A DNA stretch of 12,438 nt, taken from UBA5336 sp964506685. GTDB taxonomy: Bacteria > Pseudomonadota > Alphaproteobacteria > Caulobacterales > Hyphomonadaceae. Each line of letters begins with the position of its first letter. Position 1 is the stretch's first letter. The DNA lies in contig CAZDMQ010000084.1 of NCBI GenBank assembly GCA_964506685.1, positions 1 through 12,438 of the forward strand, in the 5' to 3' direction. Made by a program: the position numbers and the translations under genes. The notes under the pieces are model-generated. The model ran no database searches, had not been told where the DNA came from, and was given only the letters and a program-made list of their open reading frames with translations. Positions 6,764 to 12,438 of the stretch are shown here, in pieces.

Positions 6764-8326
6764 TTATTCTCCTGAAGGGTTGTTGGTTTCTTGAGCTGTC
6801 GGCGATTGATCGAAAGGATCAATTAAATCATCAACATCACCGCCTGGGGACGTTTGACCCGAAACATTTTCAGCTCGGGGCGGAGACAACGTTCCCATTC
6901 TTCTAAATATGCCTGTGTCAAAATTATATTCGGAATCAACAGAAGGATTTCTTTCGTGAATAATTTGAAATCCGATATTCATCTGACAAACCATAGGAAC
7001 TTTTCCTGTCTCAAAATTGCCAGTTTCAAATGTGTCAATTTCCCAAGTTGTTTCATTATAATTAAGAGTAGCATCTGTAATGTATCCGGGCAAGCCAAGA
7101 CCTTGACCGTCAGCGATCACATCGCCTACACGAACTCGAACCAAAGGAGCAGCCGCAAGAGAGCCATTGACATAAGTCGGATAAAGCATTTTAAGAAAAT
7201 TGTTTATTTTTTTCCACATAGTGGACAGTCCTTGTTTAGACATCGCAGCGACTTTCCAGCCAATGGTCACATTTCTTCCTGTGTTCATATAAGTCCCCAC
7301 GGGATCAATTCGACCATAATAACTAACTTTATTCCATTGTGAGGCGAACTTTTCGGTAAGCTCAGTTAAAAAAGCTTTAAAATAAATTCTTCTTTCTGGT
7401 TTTCGAAAATCAGAAAAATAAAAAGGAATATAGAAATCATCATCAACAAATGTTTCAATGTTTGTATCGATATATCCTTGTTCTCCATCCAACAAAGAAA
7501 AGAAGGCGTCATCATTAGCTAAAGCATTTTCTTTTCTAAGATAAGTGGCGCTACGTCTTTCCCTCTCTCCTGTTGGCTTAAAAAATATGGCGCCTTGTTG
7601 GGCATCGCCAAAAGCTGGGCCTGCACCTTGCTTAGAAAATAACTGCTGAAAATCGGGAACTTGTATGTCGACGCCTCGAGGGCTTTCTGTTTTAGTGTTT
7701 CTAAGTACATTTTCTTCTTCCGAAGAAGAATCAAGATCAAATGCTTGAAGGTCCGCCAAATTTTCATTATTTGTTGCTATGTTTAACTCCCTCTTTTTGT
7801 CTGCCATTGTTTGACCTTGAGGATTATTAAGGTCGCCCGGGTAACGGTAGCCAGGGCCTTCTACTCGAACAAACGGAATTCCTCCTACGGTTCGAACTTG
7901 AGTGAAATTTCCTTCGTAAAGCTTTCTCAATCTTTGTTGGTTTCGTGCAATTGTCGTGCCCGGATTGGCTTCCGCGGTAGGAACATCTATTTTGTTTGTG
8001 AAATAGCCCGAGGCGCCCGGCGGTGGGCCAACGATATAAGCAAGAGGATTTGCTATTTGTCCCATCCCAAACGTTGGATTAAGAGCGCTTAAAGCTTGGC
8101 GAGACAAAATAAAAGAAATTCCTTTTCCTGTAGAGCTCAATTCGTTAATAATGTTTTCTACATGTCTCGAAACAACTCGAGGAGAAAAAGAAGCTATGGG
8201 AGTCTTTTCTTCAAAAAGCGCGTTGCGATCTGTGTACTTGTTTTTATAAAAAGTCCTTTCAAAAAATCTTTCAATTTCAGAAAAAGATCTTGGATCGCTT
8301 AAGCTTGTGATTCCCGGCTCTGCCAT
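6764..8326 (-). CDS. Baseplate/tail structural protein, 520 residues
   Basis: I recognise the style of this protein from large myovirus tail modules but cannot give it a firm T4 equivalent. The best conserved part is about residues 298-460: IPFYFSDFR, RIYFKAFLTELTEKFASQWN, YYGRIDPVGTYMNTGRNVTIGWKV, then MLYPTY, APLVRVRVGD, GYITDATLNYNETTWEID and a late IIHERNP. This fits a tube-like beta domain and could suit a tail-tube initiator or cap such as gp48/gp54. An N-terminal block at about 55-115 (GISFILSRQALSALNP) is separated from it by a charged, low-complexity stretch at roughly 165-290. The C-terminal 45 residues are Pro/Gly/Asp-rich and likely disordered. The ATG at 8326 has AGAGGA 5 bases before it. 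Its position between the tape measure and LysM genes supports a baseplate role. Confidence 0.72.
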   Translation of the reverse strand: MAEPGITSLSDPRSFSEIERFFERTFYKNKYTDRNALFEEKTPIASFSPRVVSRHVENIINELSSTGKGISFILSRQALSALNPTFGMGQIANPLAYIVGPPPGASGYFTNKIDVPTAEANPGTTIARNQQRLRKLYEGNFTQVRTVGGIPFVRVEGPGYRYPGDLNNPQGQTMADKKRELNIATNNENLADLQAFDLDSSSEEENVLRNTKTESPRGVDIQVPDFQQLFSKQGAGPAFGDAQQGAIFFKPTGERERRSATYLRKENALANDDAFFSLLDGEQGYIDTNIETFVDDDFYIPFYFSDFRKPERRIYFKAFLTELTEKFASQWNKVSYYGRIDPVGTYMNTGRNVTIGWKVAAMSKQGLSTMWKKINNFLKMLYPTYVNGSLAAAPLVRVRVGDVIADGQGLGLPGYITDATLNYNETTWEIDTFETGNFETGKVPMVCQMNIGFQIIHERNPSVDSEYNFDTGIFRRMGTLSPPRAENVSGQTSPGGDVDDLIDPFDQSPTAQETNNPSGE

Positions 8327-8337
8327 TAAAATTCCTC

Positions 8338-10722
8338 TTATCTATTAGATATTGCTCGCTCTGCAGATCTTCTATTAAGAACATCCGCAAGCCTTGTTGT
8401 TCCAACCCTTTCTGAATCAATATGTTGATGAACAACAATCTCAACAGCTTCTCTTTCTCTTCTCCCGACGCGGGTCGAATCGGAGGACATAGTGGATTCA
8501 AGACGCGGAGCGTTCGCTGCTCCTTCAATCGCTTCAACGGAAGCCGAATTAGGACGCGGAACACTCATTGCGTCTTCAGTCGTTTCAACGGCAGCCGAAT
8601 TAGGACGCGGAACATTCAATGCGTCTTCAATCGCTTCAATATTTGATTCGGTGACGGACGCCACTAACTTTAATCCGCCAAACATATCTGTCCAATCCGA
8701 ATCTGCTCCCATGAATGCTCTATAGAGCATTCCAACAGTCCCGCCTTGAGTGGGATTAAACGAATTGGTCAGGATGTCTTCCCCCATATTTCGCATTATT
8801 TGTTCTCCGGATGGTGGTGCCTCGTAGCCGGCGGCCTCCATAATGTCCCCACTGGCGCCGTACGCCATGACCGCTGGAGATGCAAGTTCAAGGGGCGTGA
8901 AGCCCGTCCACGATTCAATAAGGTCGCTAAACGCTGTCCATAGGTTATAAATTCGAACAGACCAATCATAAGCCGTCTGAAAGACGGTCCCTATATCATC
9001 AACTGATTTCTGGACGCCAGCCACCACTAAATCAATAGCTCTCCAAAGTTCTTCGTTTTCTTCTAGAGCTCTAATAGTCTCACTGATCGTCCCATAAATT
9101 TCCCATGCCCATGTCCACCATTGTTCGGCGGCCAGGGCAGCACTTTCCCAATCAAAATTCTCAATCTTTTCGCCAATCCATATAACTAAATCATGTATAT
9201 CTTCGGCAACTTCTCTTACTCTTGTTTGAAATTCTTCAGATTGAACAAGAGCTCGGACCCATTCATAAAAACTTTCTCCAATGTTTTGAGTTGTCCCTAA
9301 AACTTCTTGCAAAATTGGAGAAAGGGCGTCAACAACAACAACTTTAATTCTTTCCCAAAACCACGACAAATCGGCAACAAAAGTCCTTGTCTGATTTAAC
9401 ATTTCGTTCATCATTCTTTGATTGTCTATTCGTTCAGTCTCTTCTCTTCTTTGTCGCTCTTCGGCCTCTTGTCTTTCTCGCTCCATGTCTTCAAAAGAGG
9501 CGCCATCTTCAAAAACTCGCTTTAGTTCTTGCTCTGTTAGGTTTAGCGTTTGAGAAAGTTGCATTCTCTGATAACGATTCATGTTTCCCCATTCGAGGCC
9601 CATTCCCATAATGGATGACCGCACCATTTCTAATCTCCTGGCGGGGTCCTGTTCCATCATCATTTCAAATGACGAAATCGTTGTTCCAAACATCGCATTT
9701 AATGAATTAACATTGTCCGACGCTTGGTTAAAATGATCAAAGCCTTTAACAGATTCAAAGATTTTTTGAGTTTCTAGGCCGAATCTTGAAGCCATTGTTG
9801 TGGCATCAGAAAACGTCCTTGAGCCCTCGCGGCCGAATTGGGCGATATTGTCGGCAGCCTGAGCATAATCTTTCATGAGAATCCCTGCGGGCACGCCAAG
9901 AGAGTCTGCCAAGGTCATGATTTCGGCGCCGAAATTATTAATCGCCTCAATAGGATCATCAGCATCATGAGCAACTAATCGATACAAATTAACAGCTTCA
10001 TCGGTTGTTAACCCAAACCCTCTTTTGAGAGAAAGCATACTGCTGGAAAGCTCTCCTGTTAATAGATTAACGTTTCTCAAAGATCCTGCCAGTTCTTGCG
10101 CAAAATCAAAAGATTCCAAACCAAGAACATCGCCTGTTAAGTTGGCAAAAGTGTCGGAAAGACCTTCGGCGGCGCCTCGGACTTGTTCCAATTGGCGCGG
10201 GGTGGTTCCAAGAGCCATCGCCATTTGACCTACTTTTTCTTGTGTCTTTTCTTGAATTTCAAACCAAAAATTATAAGCCTGAACTACCAAATTAACAGCT
10301 GAAGTTAGCGCGGCAAAAGCTACAGACAGACCTCCTGTGACCGCCCCAGCCAAAAAAGAGGCAGCGCTCGCCATTCCCATCATGGCTCCCGTTGCTACTT
10401 TTGTCCCGCCCGTAATTTTAACCAAGGACTCAATTTGTTCGCCCATGCCCTTGTTTAATCTCATTTTTATTTTTAGGTTTTCTTTTTCAGAATCTGACAA
10501 ATTATCAATATTTGAAACAGATTTCTCTATTTCGTCAGATAACTGAGAAGACTTTCGCATCAAGTCAATTTGATGCTTTTTCATCTCCTGCATGACTGCT
10601 TTGCTTATTCTTCGAGTCCCTGTGATTTGATCATGCAAAGACTTATAAGAAGCAACTTTATCTTGTGCCATCTTGTCTAAAACCTGACCTACGTTAGCAA
10701 CATCTTCGCCTGCAATAGCCAT
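8338..10722 (-). CDS. Tape measure protein
   Basis: Length (794 residues), position after the tail chaperone genes and composition identify a tape measure protein, the functional equivalent of T4 gp29. Residues 1-105 are helical and charged. A long hydrophobic Ala/Gly/Met stretch at about 108-155 could cross the host membrane during DNA ejection. The part at about 160-400 is the conserved core, with DNIAQFGREGSRTF, a LNAMFGTTISSFEMMM block and a DPARR block typical of myovirus tape measures. A strongly charged coiled coil follows at about 405-440, then Trp-rich helical text. Near the C-terminus (about 694-741) are three imperfect 17-residue repeats. At the usual 0.15 nm per residue the tail would be near 120 nm. 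The ATG at 10722 has only a weak AGAG 10 bases upstream; a far stronger AAAGGAGG lies 25 bases upstream in a hairpin loop. An in-frame TAG excludes any earlier start. Confidence 0.88.
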   Translation of the reverse strand: MAIAGEDVANVGQVLDKMAQDKVASYKSLHDQITGTRRISKAVMQEMKKHQIDLMRKSSQLSDEIEKSVSNIDNLSDSEKENLKIKMRLNKGMGEQIESLVKITGGTKVATGAMMGMASAASFLAGAVTGGLSVAFAALTSAVNLVVQAYNFWFEIQEKTQEKVGQMAMALGTTPRQLEQVRGAAEGLSDTFANLTGDVLGLESFDFAQELAGSLRNVNLLTGELSSSMLSLKRGFGLTTDEAVNLYRLVAHDADDPIEAINNFGAEIMTLADSLGVPAGILMKDYAQAADNIAQFGREGSRTFSDATTMASRFGLETQKIFESVKGFDHFNQASDNVNSLNAMFGTTISSFEMMMEQDPARRLEMVRSSIMGMGLEWGNMNRYQRMQLSQTLNLTEQELKRVFEDGASFEDMERERQEAEERQRREETERIDNQRMMNEMLNQTRTFVADLSWFWERIKVVVVDALSPILQEVLGTTQNIGESFYEWVRALVQSEEFQTRVREVAEDIHDLVIWIGEKIENFDWESAALAAEQWWTWAWEIYGTISETIRALEENEELWRAIDLVVAGVQKSVDDIGTVFQTAYDWSVRIYNLWTAFSDLIESWTGFTPLELASPAVMAYGASGDIMEAAGYEAPPSGEQIMRNMGEDILTNSFNPTQGGTVGMLYRAFMGADSDWTDMFGGLKLVASVTESNIEAIEDALNVPRPNSAAVETTEDAMSVPRPNSASVEAIEGAANAPRLESTMSSDSTRVGRREREAVEIVVHQHIDSERVGTTRLADVLNRRSAERAISNR
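8500..8640 (-). repeat. Imperfect 51-bp tandem repeat inside the tape measure gene
   Basis: Three copies start at 8500, 8551 and 8602 (the last is partial). Each encodes a 17-residue unit around VPRPNSA followed by VE, T/AIE and D/G-A. Copies two and three are almost identical in DNA and copy one has diverged, so expansion happened at different times. The encoded stretch is Pro/Ser/Glu-rich and probably flexible. Confidence 0.85.
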
Positions 10723-10762
10723 TGATAAAAATCTCTATATTAACTAGCCTCCTTTGCTAGTT
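10723..10762 (-). promoter_or_regulatory. Tape measure leader: hairpin with a Shine-Dalgarno sequence in its loop
   Basis: In the mRNA a perfect 7-bp stem, AACTAGC with GCTAGTT (10756-10762 and 10742-10748), encloses a 7-base loop, AAAGGAG. The loop is a near-perfect Shine-Dalgarno sequence, and the TAG stop of the upstream frameshift frame (10744-10746) lies in the 3' arm. The sequence is 25 bases from the tape measure ATG, too far for ordinary use; only AGAG at 10733-10736 lies at normal distance. This may couple tape measure translation to ribosomes finishing the frameshift product, or serve as a standby site. The pairing is seen; the function is inferred. Confidence 0.5.
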
Positions 10763-10989
10763 TGTCGGGCCACATTCTGTATATTGTTGGGCGCGGGAGA
10801 GTCTTTGCTTCCTTTGGTTGACCTTTTCTCTCTTTTGTGAATCATCTGATTATAATGATATCTTCTTTCGTCAATAGACATTCGACGAAGAGAAGTATAA
10901 TCAAAACCAAATTCTACTAAATCGTTTATTTCTTTAAGCTGGATTTTTGCTATATATTCCCTATTTACAGGGAATATATTAATCCAGCT
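10744..10989 (-). CDS. Frameshift-entered downstream frame of the tail chaperone gene (gp51-like position)
   Basis: An 81-codon open frame begins where the gp26-like gene ends, in the +1 frame, and stops at TAG 10744-10746. Its upstream limit is a TGA in this frame about 35 bases before the gp26-like stop. No ATG, GTG or TTG follows until Met37, which lies inside an apparently continuous helical segment (EYIAKIQLKEINDLVEFGFDYTSLRRM, then SIDERRYHYNQM). The first 55 residues look like real protein; the last 25 are Lys/Ser/Pro/Asn-rich. The position, between a chaperone-like gene and the tape measure gene, matches the G-T part of lambda-type tail assembly chaperones, and of gp51 relative to gp26 and gp29 in T4-type phages. 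A +1 shift at the preceding tract would give a fusion of about 356 residues. Initiation at Met37 (45 residues) or at an ATT is the alternative. Confidence 0.7.
   Translation of the reverse strand, partial: SWINIFPVNREYIAKIQLKEINDLVEFGFDYTSLRRMSIDERRYHYNQMIHKREKRSTKGSKDSPAPNNIQNVARQTSKGG
10937..10989 (-). promoter_or_regulatory. Long stem-loop at the end of the gp26-like gene, probable frameshift stimulator
   Basis: Two nested perfect inverted repeats occur here. The inner one pairs ATATATTCCCT with AGGGAATATAT (11 bp; arms 10969-10979 and 10952-10962) around a 6-base loop. The outer one pairs AGCTGGATT with AATCCAGCT (9 bp; arms 10981-10989 and 10937-10945). They are separated by 1 base on one side and 6 on the other, giving a 20-bp stem. 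It contains the gp26-like stop codon and begins 6 bases after a run of seven U. No U-tract follows the 3' arm, so it does not look like an intrinsic terminator. Confidence 0.75.
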
Positions 10990-11815
10990 GGGGCCAAAAA
11001 AACTCGGAAGTCATCGGTATGACATACTCATCAAGGTGACCACAAGATGGACAAAAAACTTCTTTTTTGAGATTTAGATCGGGCTGGATTTTGGCGATAT
11101 GAACTCGAAGAGCCTGAGAATCGCCAATCAACATTCGTTTAAACATTTTTGAAACTTCGCCTCTGTCTTTTTCTCCGTCAATAGAGACAATCGATTTAAG
11201 AAGCGAATCGCTCATTTTGGTTTCTTTTGTCATAAGAACGCCGCGTTTAGCCATCGCTTTCTTTCTTTGTTCTTGAGCTTGAGAAATCTCTTTAAAGTCC
11301 TTATCTACGAGAATCTTAAATTGAACTTCAGATTTTGAAAGAGGCAATTCAAATCGAAAAAGATTTTGACCTTCGTTGACTTGTCCAGAATTTTCGGGAA
11401 GTTCTCTAATTTCAATTTTATCAAGCATAAAAACATTCGGAAATACAGCCTTACAGTTAGTGCAAGTTAAATTAACCTTGTATTCTGGACCAAACCCTGT
11501 TGCTCTAATTCTAAACAAAATTGAATTTTTATCTCCCACAAAGAGAGTGGTGGGATCAATTGATTTATTGACCAGGCAAGATTTAATAAGCTCGTCCATC
11601 ATTGTTCCTTTTTTGGCCAAGACAACCGAAGAAAGAATGTCTTCTTCTGTTGAGGTTAAAGCTTTAACCTCAACCTCTTCTTGTCCGTAAAGAGGATGAT
11701 CTTCAGGATAAAGCTTTCCTTTTGTGGGCAATTGGGCAAAACCCACAGGCACATCTTGCCAATTTTTAATATATTCTACTTTATCCTCTGAGGGATTAAA
11801 GGCATCGTGATTCAT
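10979..11815 (-). CDS. T4 gp26-like baseplate/tail assembly chaperone with zinc-finger cysteines
   Basis: This 278-residue protein fits the T4 baseplate gp26 family. Early on it has QLPTKGKLYP and VKALTSTEEDIL, then a helical part with MMDELIKSCLVNKSID and a beta segment, LFRIRATGFGPEYKVNLTC. Two CxxC pairs, Cys118/Cys121 (CTNC) and Cys255/Cys258 (CPSC), probably bind one zinc ion. A charged helix at about 172-205 lies between them. T4 gp26 works with gp51 and the tape measure gp29 in making the baseplate hub, and here the gene is likewise followed by a small frame and the tape measure gene. The ATG at 11815 has a strong GGAGG 5 bases upstream. The zero-frame product ends FFWPQLD; the final codons hold the candidate slippery tract, and the stop is inside the stem-loop, so a second, longer product is likely. 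Confidence 0.82.
   Translation of the reverse strand: MNHDAFNPSEDKVEYIKNWQDVPVGFAQLPTKGKLYPEDHPLYGQEEVEVKALTSTEEDILSSVVLAKKGTMMDELIKSCLVNKSIDPTTLFVGDKNSILFRIRATGFGPEYKVNLTCTNCKAVFPNVFMLDKIEIRELPENSGQVNEGQNLFRFELPLSKSEVQFKILVDKDFKEISQAQEQRKKAMAKRGVLMTKETKMSDSLLKSIVSIDGEKDRGEVSKMFKRMLIGDSQALRVHIAKIQPDLNLKKEVFCPSCGHLDEYVIPMTSEFFWPQLD
10990..11002 (-). other. Candidate +1 ribosomal frameshift site (U7-GG-C4)
   Basis: In the gp26-like frame the codons are GAG TTT TTT TGG CCC CAG. A +1 slip is possible at TTT before TGG, because the run of seven T lets the Phe tRNA re-pair perfectly. It is also possible at CCC before CAG, because four C in a row let the Pro tRNA re-pair. Both lead into the downstream 81-codon frame. 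A -1 slip would reach a stop after about a dozen codons. The T-run is 6 bases from the stem-loop, a typical spacer; the C-run touches it. Confidence 0.55.
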
Positions 11816-11893
11816 ATTTCCTCCGTGTATTACTTAAACAATAAGACTTTAGGTCATTACTGTCATATAAGATATAAAAAACTTTATTTAAAG
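11816..11893 (-). promoter_or_regulatory. Gap before the tail genes: weak terminator-like hairpin and possible late promoter
   Basis: This is the only non-coding gap of any size in the window. At its upstream end, overlapping the stop of the proline-rich gene, a 5-bp stem ACTTT/AAAGT (11890-11894 with 11881-11885) is followed by six T on the transcript strand, which resembles a weak AT-only terminator. The same place contains TTTAAATA, one base different from the T4 late promoter TATAAATA, about 70 bases before the gp26-like ATG. Further AT-rich text (TATATCTTATATG) follows. Both readings are tentative. Confidence 0.25.
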
Positions 11894-12438
11894 TCAATCT
11901 TTAATTTCGTGCTTCGATAAGATTCGATCTGCTTTTCGTCTAATGGCGCCTTTTTCTTGAGGGCTAAATTTTTTATTTTGTTTTTGAACAACTTTATTTT
12001 TGGGAGGGTTTTTGGGTTTTTCGGGAGGGTTTTTGGGATTTTTATCCAAAGCTGAAATTAAATCTTTCATTGAAAGAAGACCGCCATCTTTCTTTTTTCC
12101 TTGAAGGTTTGATAAAATTTTGCCCTCGCGAGTTTGTGGAGATTTTTTATTCACCAAAGGAAACGGCTCGTGCTCGGGTTCTCCTACGGCTTTTATTGGT
12201 CGAGGTTTAATTTGAGGTTTAGGTGTCGCATCAGGAACAGGCTTGGGTTTGGGCATTTTCATAGGCGGAGGAAAAATTTTAGGTTTATTTCCACCAACTA
12301 ATGGCTTATCAAGACCTTTCATAGGCGGAGGAAAAATTTTAGGTTTATTTCCACCAACTAATGGCTTATCAAGACCTTTCACAGGTGCGGCCGGAGGTTG
12401 TTTCTTCATCGCTTGCGGGACGGGCGGAGGTTGTTTCT
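11894..12438 (-). CDS. Proline/lysine-rich low-complexity protein (N-terminus beyond window edge)
   Basis: The frame ends at TGA 11894-11896 and is open to the right edge. An ATG at 12409 exists but has no ribosome binding site, and the codons before it read KQPPPVPQA in the same proline-rich style, so the gene most likely continues past the window; at least 180 residues are visible. The N-terminal part is built of KPP, KPKP and KPK runs and includes a 20-residue unit (from KGLDKPLVGG to FPPPM) present twice without change. The middle has SLMKD-like helical text (LLSMKDLISALDK), then PKNPPEKPKNPPK. The C-terminal 25 residues (FSPQEKGAIRRKADRIL and HEIKD) look like a folded, conserved helix. 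It is probably a disordered virion or assembly protein; I do not recognise the family. No signal peptide or membrane segment is seen in the visible part. Confidence 0.65.
   Translation of the reverse strand, partial: KQPPPVPQAMKKQPPAAPVKGLDKPLVGGNKPKIFPPPMKGLDKPLVGGNKPKIFPPPMKMPKPKPVPDATPKPQIKPRPIKAVGEPEHEPFPLVNKKSPQTREGKILSNLQGKKKDGGLLSMKDLISALDKNPKNPPEKPKNPPKNKVVQKQNKKFSPQEKGAIRRKADRILSKHEIKD
12257..12381 (-). repeat. Perfect 60-bp tandem duplication
   Basis: Bases 12257-12321 are identical to 12317-12381, giving just over two copies with a 60-bp period and no mismatch. The period is a multiple of three, so the unit adds 20 residues in frame to the proline-rich protein. Perfect identity including silent positions points to recent slippage or unequal recombination, or to an assembly artefact. 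Confidence 0.95.

Noticed and set aside
6854..7342. Plus-strand open frame of 162 codons
   Set aside because: It lies wholly antisense to the well-conserved part of the 520-residue baseplate gene, its product is low-quality (Arg/Ser/Ile/Phe-rich, no motif), and no ribosome binding site or promoter serves it.
7519..7767. Minus-strand open frame of 82 codons inside the 520-residue baseplate gene
   Set aside because: It lies over the low-complexity middle of that gene in another frame, with no start signal or protein-like character.
8277..8564. Minus-strand open frame of 95 codons overlapping the tape measure 3' end and the next gene
   Set aside because: It is out of frame with two solid genes and exists because the in-frame 51-bp repeat and its surroundings keep all frames open. 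The product shows no recognisable pattern.
8422..8725. Plus-strand open frames across the tape measure repeat
   Set aside because: The repeated text they encode is only the antisense reading of the 51-bp repeat.
10863..10881. Internal ATG (Met37) as an independent start for the small frame before the tape measure gene
   Set aside because: Kept only as an alternative: the coding pattern clearly continues upstream of it and no convincing ribosome binding site precedes it.
10937..10989. Stem-loop read as an intrinsic terminator
   Set aside because: Neither strand has a T-run after the stem, the stem is largely AT, and a terminator here would cut off the tape measure and baseplate genes from their operon.
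12257..12381. Repeat as a CRISPR or iteron array
   Set aside because: There are no spacers, only two contiguous copies in frame within a coding region, and no cas genes or origin features nearby.
12407..12409. ATG as the true start of the proline-rich protein
   Set aside because: There is no ribosome binding site, and the in-frame codons upstream encode the same KQPP-type text up to the window edge.

Overview
The window looks like part of the late (virion) region of a contractile-tailed bacteriophage, or a prophage of one, with a T4-type baseplate plan. Every gene I can support lies on the minus strand, so transcription runs from the right edge to the left edge. Genes are packed with overlaps, stop-start junctions and mostly purine-rich ribosome binding sites. 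No host gene, RNA gene, integrase, CRISPR array or plus-strand gene is visible. The host cannot be named from this sequence.

In transcription order: (1) a proline/lysine-rich low-complexity protein that runs in from beyond the right edge (11894-12438) and carries a perfect 60-bp tandem duplication; (2) after a short gap, a T4 gp26-like protein with two CxxC pairs (10979-11815); (3) an out-of-frame downstream reading frame with no usable start codon (10744-10989), entered, I argue, by a +1 ribosomal frameshift at a U7GGC4 tract placed directly before a long stem-loop; (4) a 794-residue tape measure protein (8338-10722); (5) a 520-residue baseplate/tail structural protein (6764-8326); (6) a 96-residue LysM, gp53-like baseplate protein (6471-6761); (7) a 985-residue baseplate hub protein with an N-terminal peptidoglycan-hydrolase-like domain (3514-6471).

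The left 3.5 kb has a different character. It is mostly more AT- and lysine-rich, and it holds a Vsr/EDxHD-like homing endonuclease with YG-type repeats (2530-3513), a small divergent family A DNA polymerase-like protein (1446-2543), an HD-domain phosphohydrolase (851-1453), and a second endonuclease paralogue that runs off the left edge (1-847). The two related endonucleases bracket the polymerase-HD pair, which suggests an inserted or mobilised cassette behind the tail genes.

Functionally, the gp26-like protein and its frameshifted extension would act as tail assembly chaperones for the tape measure protein encoded next to them. The tape measure would be built on a baseplate of the hub, LysM and 520-residue proteins, and the hub's hydrolase domain would open the cell wall. 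The most interesting signals are the frameshift arrangement with its stem-loop, a hairpin with a Shine-Dalgarno sequence in its loop just before the tape measure gene, and the endonuclease-bracketed polymerase.
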